DNA of 64,000 nt, from contig NC_133218.1 of NCBI RefSeq assembly GCF_040436345.1, positions 2,170,021 through 2,234,020 on the forward strand. The letters are read 5' to 3'. Shown here one piece after another: positions 40,979-55,759 of this stretch. A model generated the notes under the pieces. That model had not been told where the DNA came from, made no database searches, and saw nothing but the letters and a program-made list of their open reading frames with translations. This DNA comes from Pagrus major. Its lineage: Eukaryota > Chordata > Actinopteri > Spariformes > Sparidae. The first letter of the stretch is position 1. Every line of letters begins with the position of its first letter. The position numbers and the translations under genes are program-made.

Positions 40979-41057
<79 letters not shown>
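40976..41057. repeat. TA microsatellite
   Basis: About 40 TA units, adjoining the 5' breakpoint of the truncated LINE. Confidence 0.95.
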
Positions 41058-41062
<5 letters not shown>

Positions 41063-41403
41063 TATAGGACCCAATTGGGAAACAAAAGTCATTTTTTCCA
41101 AAAGTCTCAGTTGTCAGGGTCGTAGTGTGGACACCATGTGTAAACACAGCAAAAGTTATTAGTGTGGATATAGCATAACTCAAGTTCCTCAAAGTTTTTC
41201 TCAATATCCAGTCTATGACGTATATGTAGTGTACTTGTTATCATACTAGAAAAGCAAATAGTTACTTGTTGTGAAAAAATAAATGAATATTTAATATATA
41301 TTTTATAATAATATTAATAATATTTTTTGTTACCTTTGGAGAAAAACAAACCAGGATCTGGTAAAAGAATGAAAAGAGACTGCTGTGTTTCAGTCAAAGA
41401 AAC

Positions 41404-41409
41404 TTTATT
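41404..41409 (-). terminator. Polyadenylation signal of first astacin gene
   Basis: Minus-strand AATAAA about 115 bases after the predicted stop codon. Confidence 0.6.
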
Positions 41410-41525
41410 GTATGATCATTGACTGTCAGGCTGATAAGTTCAGGCCTGCAGCTCCTGTTGTTCAGTGAGCACAAGGTAGACAATCTTCCTGTTGACCTGT
41501 CTGTCAGCACATCTGTACAGGCTTC

Positions 41526-45194
<3,669 letters not shown>

Positions 45195-45331
45195 CCCAGC
45201 AGACCTGCAGGACACAGACACAAATCAGCTACAGCTTCCACCCAGACAAAAGAGAACCAAGAAACTCTGACTGAAAGAAAGTGCACCATTCTCCATCACA
45301 TTCTGCTGCAGACATTCACAGCTGAACTCAC

Positions 45332-45350
45332 CTTGGATCCTCGGTGTGGA
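45332..45350 (-). promoter_or_regulatory. 5' non-coding exon of astacin copy A (approximate)
   Basis: A GTGAGT donor at 45331 (minus strand) follows CACACCGAGGATCCAAG. The predicted transcription start lies about 25-30 bases downstream of the TATA box, giving a short untranslated first exon spliced to the acceptor at 45205 just before the ATG. Confidence 0.5.
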
Positions 45351-45372
45351 TGAGCTGAGGTGTCACTCCAGG

Positions 45373-45380
45373 TTTTTATA
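45373..45380 (-). promoter_or_regulatory. TATA box of astacin copy A
   Basis: Minus-strand TATAAAAA placed at the right distance upstream of the 5' non-coding exon. Confidence 0.6.
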
Positions 45381-46555
45381 ACTGCTTCACTGTGTCTGTA
45401 AGCCCAAATATAGTAAATTGAAAGAATCAGCAAAACTCACAGGTTTATCAGTCATGTGATGCACATACTCACATACACATACAGTAAGACCCCCATACCA
45501 CTATGGGTGTGAAAAAGGACACGTGTTGCAGTTGCACCCTCTGTGACAATCTATTACAGAGTGAATACAAGTTGATTTAAATCTATTCCTCTTTTCACAA
45601 ATGTAAGTTATGGAATGCTATGAAAGGGCTTAGGAAATAAGACTTGGTGCATTGTAACAACAAGTCCAATGAGCTCAACTGCAATAATATAATACTACAT
45701 ATTAACATTAATATGTTTGATATTTTGTCCACAATCACCGTGCTGGCTCTGTATTCAGAGCAAGGTCAGATAACAGACTTATCAAATACAGTAGGTGCAG
45801 CATTTGATCAGCTGTGTATGTTTATCGAGCAGCTTCACTTGGCCCTGTACATGAAGGCCAACATGTGAGAATGACAGAAAGTGTGACTACTGCTGATCAC
45901 CTGCGCAGGTTTACATAGGTCTGTTTCAATAATAAATGTTCGACTTGTTTTTGATTGAAAAACGCTTTTGAGCATCACAACCCCCACGAAATGACTCGTT
46001 TCAATAGCCCTTTTCACACAGAGACGCCGCATTATCGCCGCAGCAGCGGTTCGCCAATTCTCTGCCATTGTTTGTTCACACAGAACCAAGCAGCTCCGGC
46101 GTAAAGACGCACCAGAGTAGAATTCACACAGAGAGCCGGTGTCGTGCCAAAAAGTGATTGTCTGCCAGAATCTGACTTCCGGCCGCGGGAGCGCGCACAG
46201 CAGCCCGTTGAGCGGTAGCGCAAAACCGTCTGCTTTTCTCTGGATTAAACAGTCATAATATGCAGAAACACACAACTGCATTATAATGTAGGCCTAATTA
46301 TAGCTTCGAAAGCTTAACGTTTATCACGTAACGGCAATTACGTGATAGACATGTCTCTGTGCTTGGTATGTCTGATGACTTTGTGTAGCCCTGTCTTTGG
46401 AAATTAGACTGTAATGAATATGATTAAGGCTATTGGTGGGTTTTCAATAAAGATATGATAACTTTTGCAACGATCCTCGTGACTGCATTGTTTTTTATCT
46501 GATCTGGGCCCTTCATAGTATTTGCTTCCCATGTTTGGATGTGTTTTGCAGTTTT

Positions 46556-48013
46556 CAATCAGTTTTCACCTGTCAAAAACTGATTGAAGGCATAGTATAG
46601 TTACTGAGAGGTGATTTCTGCCTAAATATGACTTGATCTCATTCATAAGCTTCATAATATAAACACTAGAGCTCACAGGACAACTTGGAATTCTTTTAAA
46701 GGACCATTACAACACAAAATGTGCATTTTCACCTGCCAAAAATTGATTGAAGGCCAAATACAGTTACTCAAAGGTGATTTCTGTCTAAATATGACTTGAT
46801 CTCATTCATAAGCTTCATAATATAAACACTAGAGCTCACAGGACAACTTGGAATTCTTTTAAAGGACCATTACAACAGAAAATGTGCATTTTCACCTGCC
46901 AAAAATTGATTGAAGGCCAAATACAGTTAATGAAAGGTGATTTCTGCCTAAATATGACTTGATCTCATTCATAAGCTTCATAATATAAAGATCTGAGCTC
47001 ACAGGACAACTTGGAATTCTTTTAAAGGACCATTACAACAGAAAATGTGCATTTTCACCTGCCAAAAATTGATTGAAGGCCAAATACAGTTAATGAAAGG
47101 TGTTTTCTGCCTAAATATGACTTGATCTCATTCATAAGCTTCATAATATAAAGATCTGAGCTCACAGGACAACTTGGAATTCTTTTAAAGGACCATTACA
47201 ACAGAAAATGTGCATTTTCACCTGCCAAAAACTGATTGAAGGCCAAATACAGTTAATGAAAGGTGTTTTCTGCCTAAAAATGACTTGACCTCATTCATAA
47301 GCTTCATAATATAAAGATCTGAGCTCACAGGACAACTTGGAATTCTTTTAAAGGACCATTACAACAGAAAATGTGCATTTTCACCTGCCAAAAATTGATT
47401 GAAGGCCAAATACAGTTAATGAAAGGTGTTTTCTGCCTAAATATGACTTGATCTCATTCATAAGCTTCATAATATAAACACTAGCGCTCACAGGACAACT
47501 TGGAATTCTTTTAAAGGATCATTACAACAGAAAATGTGCATTTTTACCTGCCAAAAACTGATTGAAGGCCAAATACAGTTACTCAAAGGTGATTTCTGTC
47601 TAAATATGACTTGATCTCATTCATAAGCTTCATAATATAAACACTAGAGCTCACAGGACAACTTGGAATTCTTTTAAAGGACCATTACAACACAAAACGG
47701 GCTTTTTGACCTGCCAAAAAATGATTGAAGGCCTAATACAGTTAATGAAAGGTGTTTTCTGCCTAAAAATGACTTGACCTCATTCATAAGCTTCATAATA
47801 TAAAGATCTGAGCTCACAGGACAACTTGGAATTCTTTTAAAGGACCATTACAACAGAAAATGTGCATTTTCACCTGCCAAAAATTGATTGAAGGCCAAAT
47901 ACAGTTACTCAAAGGTGATTTCTGTCTAAATATGACTTGATCTCATTCATAAGCTTCATAATATAAACACTAGAGCTCACAGGACAACTTGGAATTCTTT
48001 TAAAGGACCGTTA
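46556..48013. repeat. 163-bp satellite array, nine copies
   Basis: The HindIII-site phrase ATTCATAAGCTTCATAATAT recurs at 46641, 46804, 46967, 47130, 47293, 47456, 47619, 47782 and 47945, exactly 163 bases apart each time. Every unit contains CACCTGCCAAAAATTGATTG, TATGACTTGATCTCATTC, and TCACAGGACAACTTGGAATT, with small variants. No indels between copies are evident from this spacing. No coding frame. Confidence 0.95.
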
Positions 48014-48259
48014 GAAGCGATAAAATCTCAATATCCTAATTCATTTTCTCAATTCACTGTCATGTTTTAAAAGAGTGCTGATATGACAAATTAACGTTTG
48101 GTAACATTAACATTATCGTGAATACTACGGCCAGTAAGCCCAACGTTGACAACTTCACGTTAGTTCAGCCTCATATTTACATCGACGGTTAGGGTTAGCG
48201 TTAGCATTAGCGTTAGCTCATGTGCTAAATGACCAAAGTAACACAAACTACACTGTTTT

Positions 48260-48549
48260 TTAAATACTTACAGCTCCATCATTGACAGTGGGTATGGATC
48301 CATCTTTTAAGGGACAATCTTGTTGCCAGTCCAGCGTCCAGTCCTGACCTGGTTGCTGAAGCAGTCCAGCGTGAAGTGACTGGCACAGACCATAACGCTT
48401 TAGCTCACTGAAGCTGGGACGTTTCCCTGATAAATAAAATGTAGCCGCTTCGCTCTGATATCCTCTTTGATAGTGAGGCCATGTAGCGAAACAGGAGGAT
48501 CCGTGCATCCGACGACAGAGCAGCAGTGCTCGGCTGTCAGGTTGTACAT
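48260..48549 (-). pseudogene. THAP-domain transposon remnant
   Basis: Starting at an ATG (48549) the minus strand encodes MYNLTAEHCCSVVGCTDPP (C-x4-C), then KRLHFIYQGNVPASVS and a stop. In another frame VCASHFTLDCFSNQ supplies the C-x2-H part of a THAP zinc finger, ending before another stop. It is an abundant fish DNA-transposon-type THAP sequence, frame-disrupted here. The CpG-rich flank up to 48860 and the phrase near ATATGTCCCCTTTAAG belong to the same repeat. Confidence 0.6.
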
Positions 48550-49076
48550 GGTAGCGGTCAGGCTGCCACTACAAATTAAGCGAGAACGAGAAAATGGCGG
48601 ATCCTCGTCCAGGTAGCTGGCGTAGTGTGGGAGGAGATAGCCAGCGCGAGGGCTGGAGTATGCAAAAGACCGGATTGTGACGTCACAATCCGGTCGAAAT
48701 CCAAACGGCTGGTTTAGAGACCCAATCCCTGACTCCAGTAGTTTACGAAATATTAACTTAGTTGTCGAAAAATCATGCTTAAGGGGTGGGGAGGCACTCC
48801 GGATACGCAAATATACATACTAAAGCAAGGAAAAAGTGAGTTTTGCATAATATGTCCCCTTTAAGTCAGATATCCCTTTCCTTAAACTGAAACACACAGG
48901 CTAGGTATCATGCAATTATATCATCCTCTAATGACATGTTACAGCAACCCCAAGCTGTCTTGTTTGCACGTGTATGAAATAAATCTTTTGAAGACTAAAA
49001 ACAAGCTAACGCTAAATGGCTATCCTCCACACTTGTATTTTATGAAGCAGCTTGTAACTTTTGTTTGAAAGGCGAC

Positions 49077-49107
49077 ACACACACACACACACACATACAC
49101 ACACAGT
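49077..49107. repeat. CA microsatellite
   Basis: Short interrupted CA repeat. Confidence 0.9.
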
Positions 49108-49522
49108 ATGTGCACACAGTGTGTCTTTATAGTCCGTTAGTCTAGCTTGGGGTTGCTGTGACGTTTGTTTTATTTCGACCTTTGCCGGCGCAGGCTAATG
49201 TTTCCCATAGACTTCAATTCATTATGCTAAGCTAGCGCACTGTGCTAACGACTTATACGACTTACTCGTCAACTTAATTTAAACATCTGTAAATCCTTTA
49301 ACACTACCCATTGTGAGCGACTGTTAACTTACTCTTGTTTTCTCCTTTTTAGATGAAAGTCTGCATGAGAGCTGAAGTGCAAAGAGAGTAGTGCATCCCG
49401 TATATTTGTTGAATCTCGATCCAGACAAACTGATTGGCAGCTCTGGTGGGCAGGCAGGGTGGCCAATCATATTCCAGGGGTAGCCGGTGCCACCCCCAGC
49501 CACCCCGGTGGCCACGCCACAG

Positions 49523-49685
49523 CTGATACTACCTCTGGAGGCGCATCAGAAGCCCCATTCACACTGCCGTTTGCATGCGGGGATCCTGCGCCAATTCTCA
49601 GCATCCTGCTCTGTGTGAAAGTTTCAGATGCGGTGAGGGGTGAAATTTCGCAGCGCCTCTGATGCGCCTCCAGAGGTAGTATCAG
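49523..49685. repeat. Perfect 28-bp inverted repeat enclosing 107 bp
   Basis: 49523-49550 and 49658-49685 are exact reverse complements (the left arm begins CTGATACTACCTCTGGAGGC). The 107-bp spacer starts AGCCCCATTCACACTGCCG, the same sequence as the right end of the 4.5-kb insertion (inverted at 50514). Confidence 0.9.
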
Positions 49686-50636
49686 AGGCACAGTATTGGT
49701 GAACCGAACCAGTGTGAACGGATAAGCCAGCGGCGCGGAGCGAGGGTGTGTCGGTCTGATGGTGTTCACAGTCTGATAACTAAACAGGTCCTTCACTCAA
49801 CAAAATATAGAGAAATGTCCCACAAAGCAACGTTACAGGACCAAACAACAGTAACATAGTAACTGGTCGTGTCTTTGGCAACTGTGAGTAAAAAAAAATA
49901 ACGCAGTTATATGTGGAGAAGTGTCTGTCATCCTGTCGGTCCTACCGACTCTTCCTCACATTTCTGCACCAAAAACAGTGTCTGTCTGTCTGTTTGCAGT
50001 CAGCCCTCCACCGAGACTTCAGTCCCAGAAAGAGTGAGAGAGTCAGACAGCCTCCTGTTGACTGATGGTGATTATGTAATTATCTAATTTAGAGAAAAAC
50101 GTAACTTTGTCACTTTCCAGGATGTTTGGTGGGTCAGGATCTCAATCACAACACATTATAACAGCATCCATATGATTATAAACAGTCAGCGGGTACATGT
50201 TTAGATTAACAGGTAAACACTGGGGAAACACTTTGAAAAAACCACACGTCATCACCATGACGTGTACCGTCACGCCTCTTTTGGAGCCGCAGCGCCGGCT
50301 TGCTGTGTGAATTATACTCTGGTTCATCTTTTACACCGGAGCTGTTTGGTTCTGTGTGAACAAACAACGGAATTAGCGAGAATTAGCGAACCGCCGCTGC
50401 GGTGATAATGCCGCCTCTCTGTGTGAAAAGGGCTAGAGGCGCATCGAAATTTCACCCCTTGCTGCATCTGAAACGCAGGATCCCCGCATGCAAACGGCAG
50501 TGTGAATGGGGCTAGTATCATAATTTGAGCCATTTGGTTGAATTACAGTTGGAAAGTCTAGAAGAGCCGCACGATTAAATTAATTTATCTCCCTTCAAGT
50601 TAGCCAGGCGCTAAACTGGAAGTTAGCCAGCTCGGT

Positions 50637-51024
50637 TGGTGATCAAGGTATTTTCTAGCCGGGAAGTCAAGCTTTGTTGGCTTTAAAACACCACTGAGCA
50701 GCTTTCATAGGAATGAACAGGCCCCACCATCCAACACTGTGTGCAGTAATAAAACAACCTTGGAAAGACGCATCCCAAATTACTTCTTTATTAAGGCGCC
50801 ACCACCAGATGTTGATAACGCGTCATCACTTCGGGTGGCGCAATTTAGTGTGTTCACCGGGGTCTCACGTTTAGATCAGAGCCGAGCCGTGGTGATAAAA
50901 AACCCGGGTCTACTGCAGGGTCAACTGTCCCGCGTGTGAATGCAGAGTTTACACATTCCAATTGCACTCAAAAGCCTGATCTTGGCAGGTTTAAGTGGGA
51001 TTTTTGACCAGTGGAAAAGGGGTT
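50637..51024. repeat. Dispersed repeat, inverted partner of 42606-42980
   Basis: Opposite-orientation copy of the repeat at 42606-42980. It lies just 3' of the occupied dispersed repeat that received the 4.5-kb insertion. The 66-codon ORF at 50739 falls inside and is not a gene. Confidence 0.75.
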
Positions 51025-51119
51025 TTAGTCACCTATCTTGACAGGTCAGAATATGTACAGTATGTGCTTTTGCAAACAGAAACAGGCTGACTTCAAGTTG
51101 AGGTATCTGGATGTACATT

Positions 51120-51125
51120 TTTATT
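51120..51125 (-). terminator. Possible polyadenylation signal of astacin copy B
   Basis: Minus-strand AATAAA about 615 bases beyond the stop of copy B. The intervening sequence contains a CA microsatellite and potential splice sites (donor near 51731, acceptor near 51350), so a spliced 3' UTR is possible. Confidence 0.3.
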
Positions 51126-51402
51126 CATTATTAGTATTCAATCAAACTTGCAAGCAGTTATTAAACAGTTATATGAAAGAGTACATTTATGATGATGTCA
51201 CTTTTCATTTCTCATTAGGTCAGCACAAAAGCAATTTTATTCAAATTCTGAATTTCATGAAAGCACACTCATTAAGCCCAAGATGCCTCTCTGGTTTTGT
51301 TGAAGATAAAAACTTGGAACAATCTGCCTCTTTTCCTCTTGAGTCCCTGTTGGAAAAAGAGGGAATATGTTAAAAATATTAAATGAATGTGCATGTGTTT
51401 GG

Positions 51403-51405
<3 letters not shown>

Positions 51406-51452
<47 letters not shown>
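51406..51452. repeat. CA microsatellite
   Basis: About 23 CA units in the probable 3' region of astacin copy B. Confidence 0.95.
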
Positions 51453-51454
<2 letters not shown>

Positions 51455-51739
51455 TTCTTTTTGTTTTTGTAAAATGATTTGTTTATATCATGTCTCCCAA
51501 CAGCTATTTCATAATGCCTTCATGTACAAATTAATACTATATGTTGATGTTTGGCTACATCAGGAAACATGGATGCACATTAATGTCCATTCACACAAAA
51601 AATACAAAGGATAGGAATAAATCAACAAGGTTCAGCCAGGTTCAACTAATACCAGACTTCCTCTATAGCACATTCATGATAGTGTGTGGGTTAGCAAGTT
51701 TAAAAAAAAAAGCATCCAAACCCACTTACTTTCGTTTTT

Positions 51740-54700
51740 TTAAGGGAAATGGGCTCCACGCACAGGTTCCAGGTTAGATCTGGAGGCAGTTGAATCTGAA
51801 ATGAATAACAAAAGAAAGCAAAACCTGTAAAGGCTGCTCAGTTTCTTTATGGTACTGCTACAATGTACATGAACACACAGGTCACCAATAACCGGTAATT
51901 TCAATTACCACAATATTCAAAAAAATAAATATTGATATCTTGTTAATAATAGAAATATGATAATCTGTAAATAATCCAGCGCCTCTTGAATTGTTTCTGT
52001 TTCTTTCTGTTCTCATTTTGTCACATTAGGTTGTGGTAATGCGCCTTAGAAAAAGCTGCAGTAACAGTTAACTGTCAGCTGGCTAGTGTGTGGCTGCTAC
52101 TCACTGGTTTACTACTGCTGATCAAAATCATGTTGAAACAACAGACATTTATGGTTACATAGACTCTCTCCACCTCCCTACACTTGTTTAACGAATGTTT
52201 AATTTTTTTCTTTTACAAAAAAACAGACAAAACACACAATAAACAAAGTTGAGATGAATTTGACTGACGACTGCTTTTTTCTCTCAAAATTTCTGTATAC
52301 GGGATATATCCTTATTGTGAATTCTTTTGGCAACGATAATCATCCAGTGAAAATCTGATGTTGTGACAGCCTTAGCAGGAATATAGTATAGGCCTATTGA
52401 GTAGTACAGGTGGGTATGCTAGTATGAAATCAGGAGGGTAGGCGGTAAGACAGGTGAGAATGTTGGCTCTGTAGAAAGATACTGTAGATAGATACAGAAA
52501 CAGGTAGGGATTTATGTAGTTGGGGAGGAAGTATGCTTCTTCATCGGTTAATAGGTACTACATACTGCAGCGATATAGGCGGTTCACCCGAAGGATGTCA
52601 GTAGGACTCATCTGGGTGGCCCGGCCAATGGCTACATTGCTGTTGGGGGTGGGAATGATCGTTGGCTGCCTGTTCCTGGAGAAGGCAAACCTACAATGCA
52701 AACACACAGTATTAACGAGCAGTTTAAATCGCATCCCTGCATGTACTCTTTTCTAAACTGCTCTGATCACATTCAGCAAGACACAATAATTCATTCCTGC
52801 ATAGCTGCATTACACATACAGTATATTACTATATATTACATTTAGTGTGACGCTAATGTTTTGGGTTTCTCAACTTATCAAATACTGATGCGGGTTGGCC
52901 GCTATCAGATAGCGTCTGTACTCCACGAGTTGGGAATGACACTCAAAAATCGACCATCTTTCAAATTGGAGGTTTAAGTTCAATTATTCCATCGAGATGC
53001 TACCTTCCATAGTGCATGACAGAGTTGTAGTCATAGGGAGTGCCAAGGTTCCTTGTTTGGATCCTCCTGAAATTAAACTCCATTCCTGCAGGGCACACAT
53101 AGCTCAATCAATTATGGTCTGTTTTATCACAGTTTGCCGATCAAAATAGCAGAGAAGCGCTCTAGGTGAAACCAGTGAATCTATCTACATAACAATGTGT
53201 CTGTCTGGTTCCTTCTGTAACTTCCTAATGGTTTTATGGTTACTCATTCTAGAGATCTCGATAAGCACATCACTAACACCCCAAGCTACTATACCTGCTG
53301 AAATCATATGATAAAGTGAAGTGAAGTCACGATTTTGTTTATTTATGTGTACATTGCAGTTTTCACTTGTGTTCCTAAAAGTGACAAAGGTCAATTACCC
53401 TAATTGTAACACAACGTTTTTGGTTATTTATAAGTTTTACAAAGTTGCATCTATATTCTGCAAAATGGAATGCTTTTCAAATTGTTGGTCAGTATTGTCA
53501 ATAAAGCAACCCACCAGGTATGACATTCTGTAGCAGGATGCGAACATGCTGGTCCCTGTCAGACCGGGTCTGTTCATGGTCGAAGCCAAGGGCATGGAGC
53601 AGCTCGTGTTGGATAATCTGCTGGAAAACACAGCCCTGGCGATTCAAAGACACTATCTGGGCATTACCACGACGCCCGACAAATGAAAAACACCTGAAAG
53701 AAAACAGTACATGTTTAAAAATGTTTTATTGTCCATTTTCAGCTGTATTTTAGCTAACATATTTAACATTTAATTGAAATTACCCCCAGATTACCACAAT
53801 AATTACATCAAATGTATTGAAAATCACCCCCTTATTATTTGCTAATAATATTCAACCATTTACCAATAAGGAGTAAATAAATAGCTGGAAATTTATTTAA
53901 TACATCTCCAGGAAACTGTTTTCTGTTTACCTGCTGCTGACAGGCATTTAAATTTTCTACCAGTTTCTGTCTACCTTCCCCTCAGCAGGCCACAAAATTT
54001 TTCAACCATTTGAAATATGTTACTTGACATGAAATTTGTGGACCTGTAAAATGTGTTACCCCATTGTTTTATGTTTGGGTGTTGTGGCTGCAACCATAGG
54101 ATTCTGATGATGTTTTTTTTGGCAATTGAACGTAGTGTTCTTAATAAATACATTTTCTTTTTCATAATCTGATATCTGATCTGATATGGTCTTAGCTTAT
54201 TCCTTATTGTAAACTATTTTGCCTATTTTCTCTACTGGGAGTAAATTAAACTACCAATCAGTAGGGCCTTGGCTCCTCTTGACCTCTTTAACAGGGTCTA
54301 TAACAGATTGCATTCATGCATATGTGGGATGTGTATTGTGTGGTCCATACCCTGAGCGAGACTGGATGTCCACGAAGTCCCTCTGGCGATTCAAGGGGGT
54401 GAAGCGGATGCAGGTGGACGCAGCAAATGACCGCAGACCTTGGACGATGGCATTTCTCTCTCTTTGGGCTTGACAGGAAAAAAAGTTTAGAAGATATTGT
54501 TCCTGCCATCGTAATCTTCTAACTACTACTGCTAGTTAGTAGTTAATGCCACTGTTAAGTGTGCATGTGATATTGATTAATCATGAGTTATATTTACTGT
54601 ATAACAGAGCCAACATAAACGTCCTGTCTACAGAAAGGGACTGCTTGTTGAGACTTACAGTACTGGTTGGAGATGCGGTAGGGTACATAGACATTGCCAT

Positions 54701-55670
54701 CAGTGGCTTTAGGCCACAGGCATCCTCGCTGTGTACAGGGATCAGCGTTCTGCAGACCTGTTGGCATTGCTATGTCTCCAAACATCACTAGAGGTTCATC
54801 AAAGTTCTTTCCTGGAGAATGACATAAGGATAGCTGAAAATGATTTTGTTTTTTTCATAGTACAACATTTACTTTACTGTTCCACTCTTGGCATGAGGGT
54901 AGGTCACATCTCTGTTACTGTACACTGTAACATATCATCAAAGGAAATGAACAGTTGTAAAGTAGTTGCAGTTGAGATGAACATACCAACATTCCTATTG
55001 GCTTTCTCTAACAATGTGGACACACTGAAATCATCATCCTCAATGGTGTTGCCTGCAGAGTAAAAGAGTTGCATGTATCAGTTGCACTATGTAAGACTAT
55101 ATAGTTACAGAATGTTACTGTTCAAAAGTATCCACGTCTTACCAGAGTACTCCTCACTCTTTTCCAAAGAAGCCTAACACAAAAAAGTAAAAGGTAAAAG
55201 AAGACAGTTGAATGAATACAGAGCCACAGTAGTCTTGTATGAATGAAACATGTGAATGTTCTCTCTTATATGAAGTTCACATAGACAGTTTAGTTCCAGC
55301 AGAGCTTTGACATCAATTTTAGAATCCTGTGGGAAGTGCAAGTCCTAGAGGTAAAAATGGTGGGCATGGTGGAAACCTTAAAAACTAGTATTTCTTTTTC
55401 TAAAATTCAATGAACATCTTTGAAAGGTAGAAAATGCTAAATGGATTCATTCACAGAATTAAAACTGAATTGCAATTCAAAATTACAAAGCATAGCATGA
55501 AATACAAAATCACATTATCCTTTTTGCAATTTACCAAATGATCAGTCTTGGTGAATGATGAAGCATCTGTCTGTGCATATAAATGCAAAGTATCTGCTGA
55601 TACTTACCTGTACAGTAAAACTGTAGACTGAGCAGAGGAGGACACTGAGCACAGCAGCCTGCAGGATCAT
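51740..55670 (-). CDS. Six-cysteine astacin metalloprotease (copy B)
   Basis: Nine minus-strand exons: 55608-55670, 55143-55173, 54987-55052, 54659-54811, 54351-54468, 53515-53693, 53004-53085, 52566-52690, 51740-51795; 873 bases, 290 aa, GT-AG throughout. Signal peptide [20 protein letters not shown]; acidic propeptide; mature-region start [12 protein letters not shown] (six-cysteine type); zinc site [12 protein letters not shown] at about residue 177 followed by [12 protein letters not shown]; Met-turn SVMHYGR. After the last conserved cysteine (LYRC) a GTATGT donor, at the same place and phase as in copy A, splices to an exon adding [18 protein letters not shown]. If that intron is retained, the frame instead ends two residues after LYRC. 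Exons of 179, 82 and 125 bases have exactly the same lengths as in copy A, showing tandem duplication. A secreted hatching-enzyme/nephrosin-like protease; the exact orthologue is not determined. Confidence 0.9.
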
Positions 55671-55728
55671 GGCTGATTGTGAGACAGCAGCAGAACAAGG
55701 AAATGTTGGGGAAGCAGAAGTGTTTGAA

Positions 55729-55736
55729 CTTATATA
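55729..55736 (-). promoter_or_regulatory. TATA box of astacin copy B
   Basis: Minus-strand TATATAAG about 60 bases upstream of the ATG, leaving a 5' UTR of roughly 30-35 bases. Confidence 0.6.
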
Positions 55737-55759
55737 GGTGGGAATGTCACCCAACTTTC

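Larger units (their letters stand above)
46005..50514. mobile_element. 4.5-kb composite insertion with AGCCC...TCACAC ends
   Basis: The left end reads TAGCCCTTTTCACACAGAG and the right end, reverse complemented, reads TAGCCCCATTCACACTGCC. The flanks (45968-46004 and 50518-50620) correspond to the contiguous sequence at 2107-2262, so this whole block is an insertion. Subterminal parts also match inversely (46016-46110 versus 50335-50430, with GGTTCGC and AACCAAGCAGCTCCGG-type phrases). Inside are the 163-bp array, a THAP remnant, a CA repeat and a smaller inverted-repeat unit. The target duplication is probably TA but could not be fixed. Probably a nest of several non-autonomous DNA elements. 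Confidence 0.6.

Noticed and set aside
40971-41204. Tyr-Ile repeat ORF
   Set aside because: Translation of a TA microsatellite.
46556-48013. CRISPR-like regular array
   Set aside because: The whole 163-bp unit is repeated with no unique spacers; it is a satellite in a vertebrate genome.
51290-51365. Extra coding exon after astacin copy B
   Set aside because: A pyrimidine tract plus AG gives an open frame, but the stop in the exon at 51740 precedes it; it is at most 3' UTR.
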